From NCBI GenBank assembly GCA_030448225.1, contig JAUJNJ010000077.1, positions 1 to 33,798 of the forward strand: DNA of 33,798 bases, read 5' to 3'. The DNA comes from Phycisphaerae bacterium (GTDB taxonomy: Bacteria > Planctomycetota > Phycisphaerae > Tepidisphaerales > Tepidisphaeraceae). This document shows positions 33,721-33,798 of this stretch, in pieces. Under the pieces are notes generated by a model. The model had not been told where the DNA came from, searched no databases, and worked only from the letters and a program-made list of their open reading frames with translations. Positions within the stretch are counted from its first letter, which is position 1, and each line of letters begins with the position of its first letter. Both the position numbers and the translations under genes were made by a program.

Positions 33721-33798
33721 TCCGCGCACGCCCGCTGGCGGGCGGACGGTCCAGACGTCAATCAACCGCGTACGCCGCTCGCGGACTTCGCGGACCCA

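Noticed and set aside
31477..33765. Minus-strand leucine-rich frame opposite the Q-rich protein
   Set aside because: Poly-leucine arises from the complement of CAG glutamine codons; the plus-strand protein has membrane helices and a ribosome site.
1..33798. CRISPR arrays, tRNA or rRNA genes, insertion sequences, prophage
   Set aside because: I looked for regular spaced repeats, cloverleaf-like segments, transposase motifs and phage structural genes and found none that could be supported by eye.

Overview
The window is a GC-rich stretch of bacterial chromosome, most likely from a member of the Planctomycetota, possibly a Phycisphaerae/Tepidisphaerales-type lineage. The reasons are: two large secreted proteins that begin with an 'LERR-x-L' element typical of planctomycete exported proteins; a pseudopilin-like protein with a C-terminal H-x9-DG motif; and a mix of ThuA-domain, PQQ-dehydrogenase-like, delta-60-repeat and family-10 pectate lyase proteins. 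I see no rRNA, tRNA, CRISPR array, transposase or phage genes.

Layout. 0.2-1.3 kb: a secreted three-repeat PepSY-like protein (minus). 1.6-8.2 kb: a plus-strand block with sbcD, a pseudopilin-like gene, sbcC and a SAM methyltransferase, all broken by many frame changes. 8.3-11.1 kb: an intact 913-residue delta-60/RTX-type secreted protein. 11.3-14.6 kb: a small unknown protein, a poly-G tract, a small lipoprotein and a secreted PQQ-dehydrogenase-like protein with one frame change. 14.8-19.4 kb: an NAD-dependent epimerase-like protein and a dihydrodipicolinate-synthase-family protein (both plus), flanking a frame-broken ThuA-domain protein (minus). 19.6-25.8 kb: an intact molybdoenzyme region with an fdhF/ydeP-type oxidoreductase, a small membrane protein and fdhD in one minus-strand operon, then mobA further on, with a pectate lyase on the plus strand between. 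26.1-29.5 kb: an aquaporin (frame-broken), the acetolactate synthase small subunit ilvH, a zinc-ribbon/membrane miniprotein and a GlsB/YeaQ-type stress membrane protein. 29.6-33.7 kb: a frame-broken response regulator, a duplicated non-coding segment, a damaged GlcG/HbpS-type secreted protein and a 618-residue Q-rich membrane protein.

Functional themes. SbcC and SbcD form a nuclease that processes hairpin and double-strand DNA ends. FdhF/YdeP-type protein, FdhD and MobA all concern a Mo-bis-MGD enzyme. The epimerase, ThuA, aldolase and pectate lyase proteins fit polysaccharide and sugar catabolism.

Quality caveat. Frame changes are very dense in 1.6-8 kb and 16.4-17.7 kb, but absent over the 7.5 kb from 18.3 to 25.8 kb. 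Together with the poly-G/poly-C tract at 11.88-12.05 kb, this suggests locally poor consensus sequence. Real gene decay cannot be excluded from the sequence alone. Genes broken in this way are typed 'pseudogene' with this reservation. I found no clear novel defence or mobile system. The most unusual items are the nested inverted repeat upstream of sbcC, the dispersed REP-like hairpin, the duplicated segment at 30.2-30.9 kb, the internally duplicated membrane protein beside fdhD, and the triplicated PepSY-like protein.
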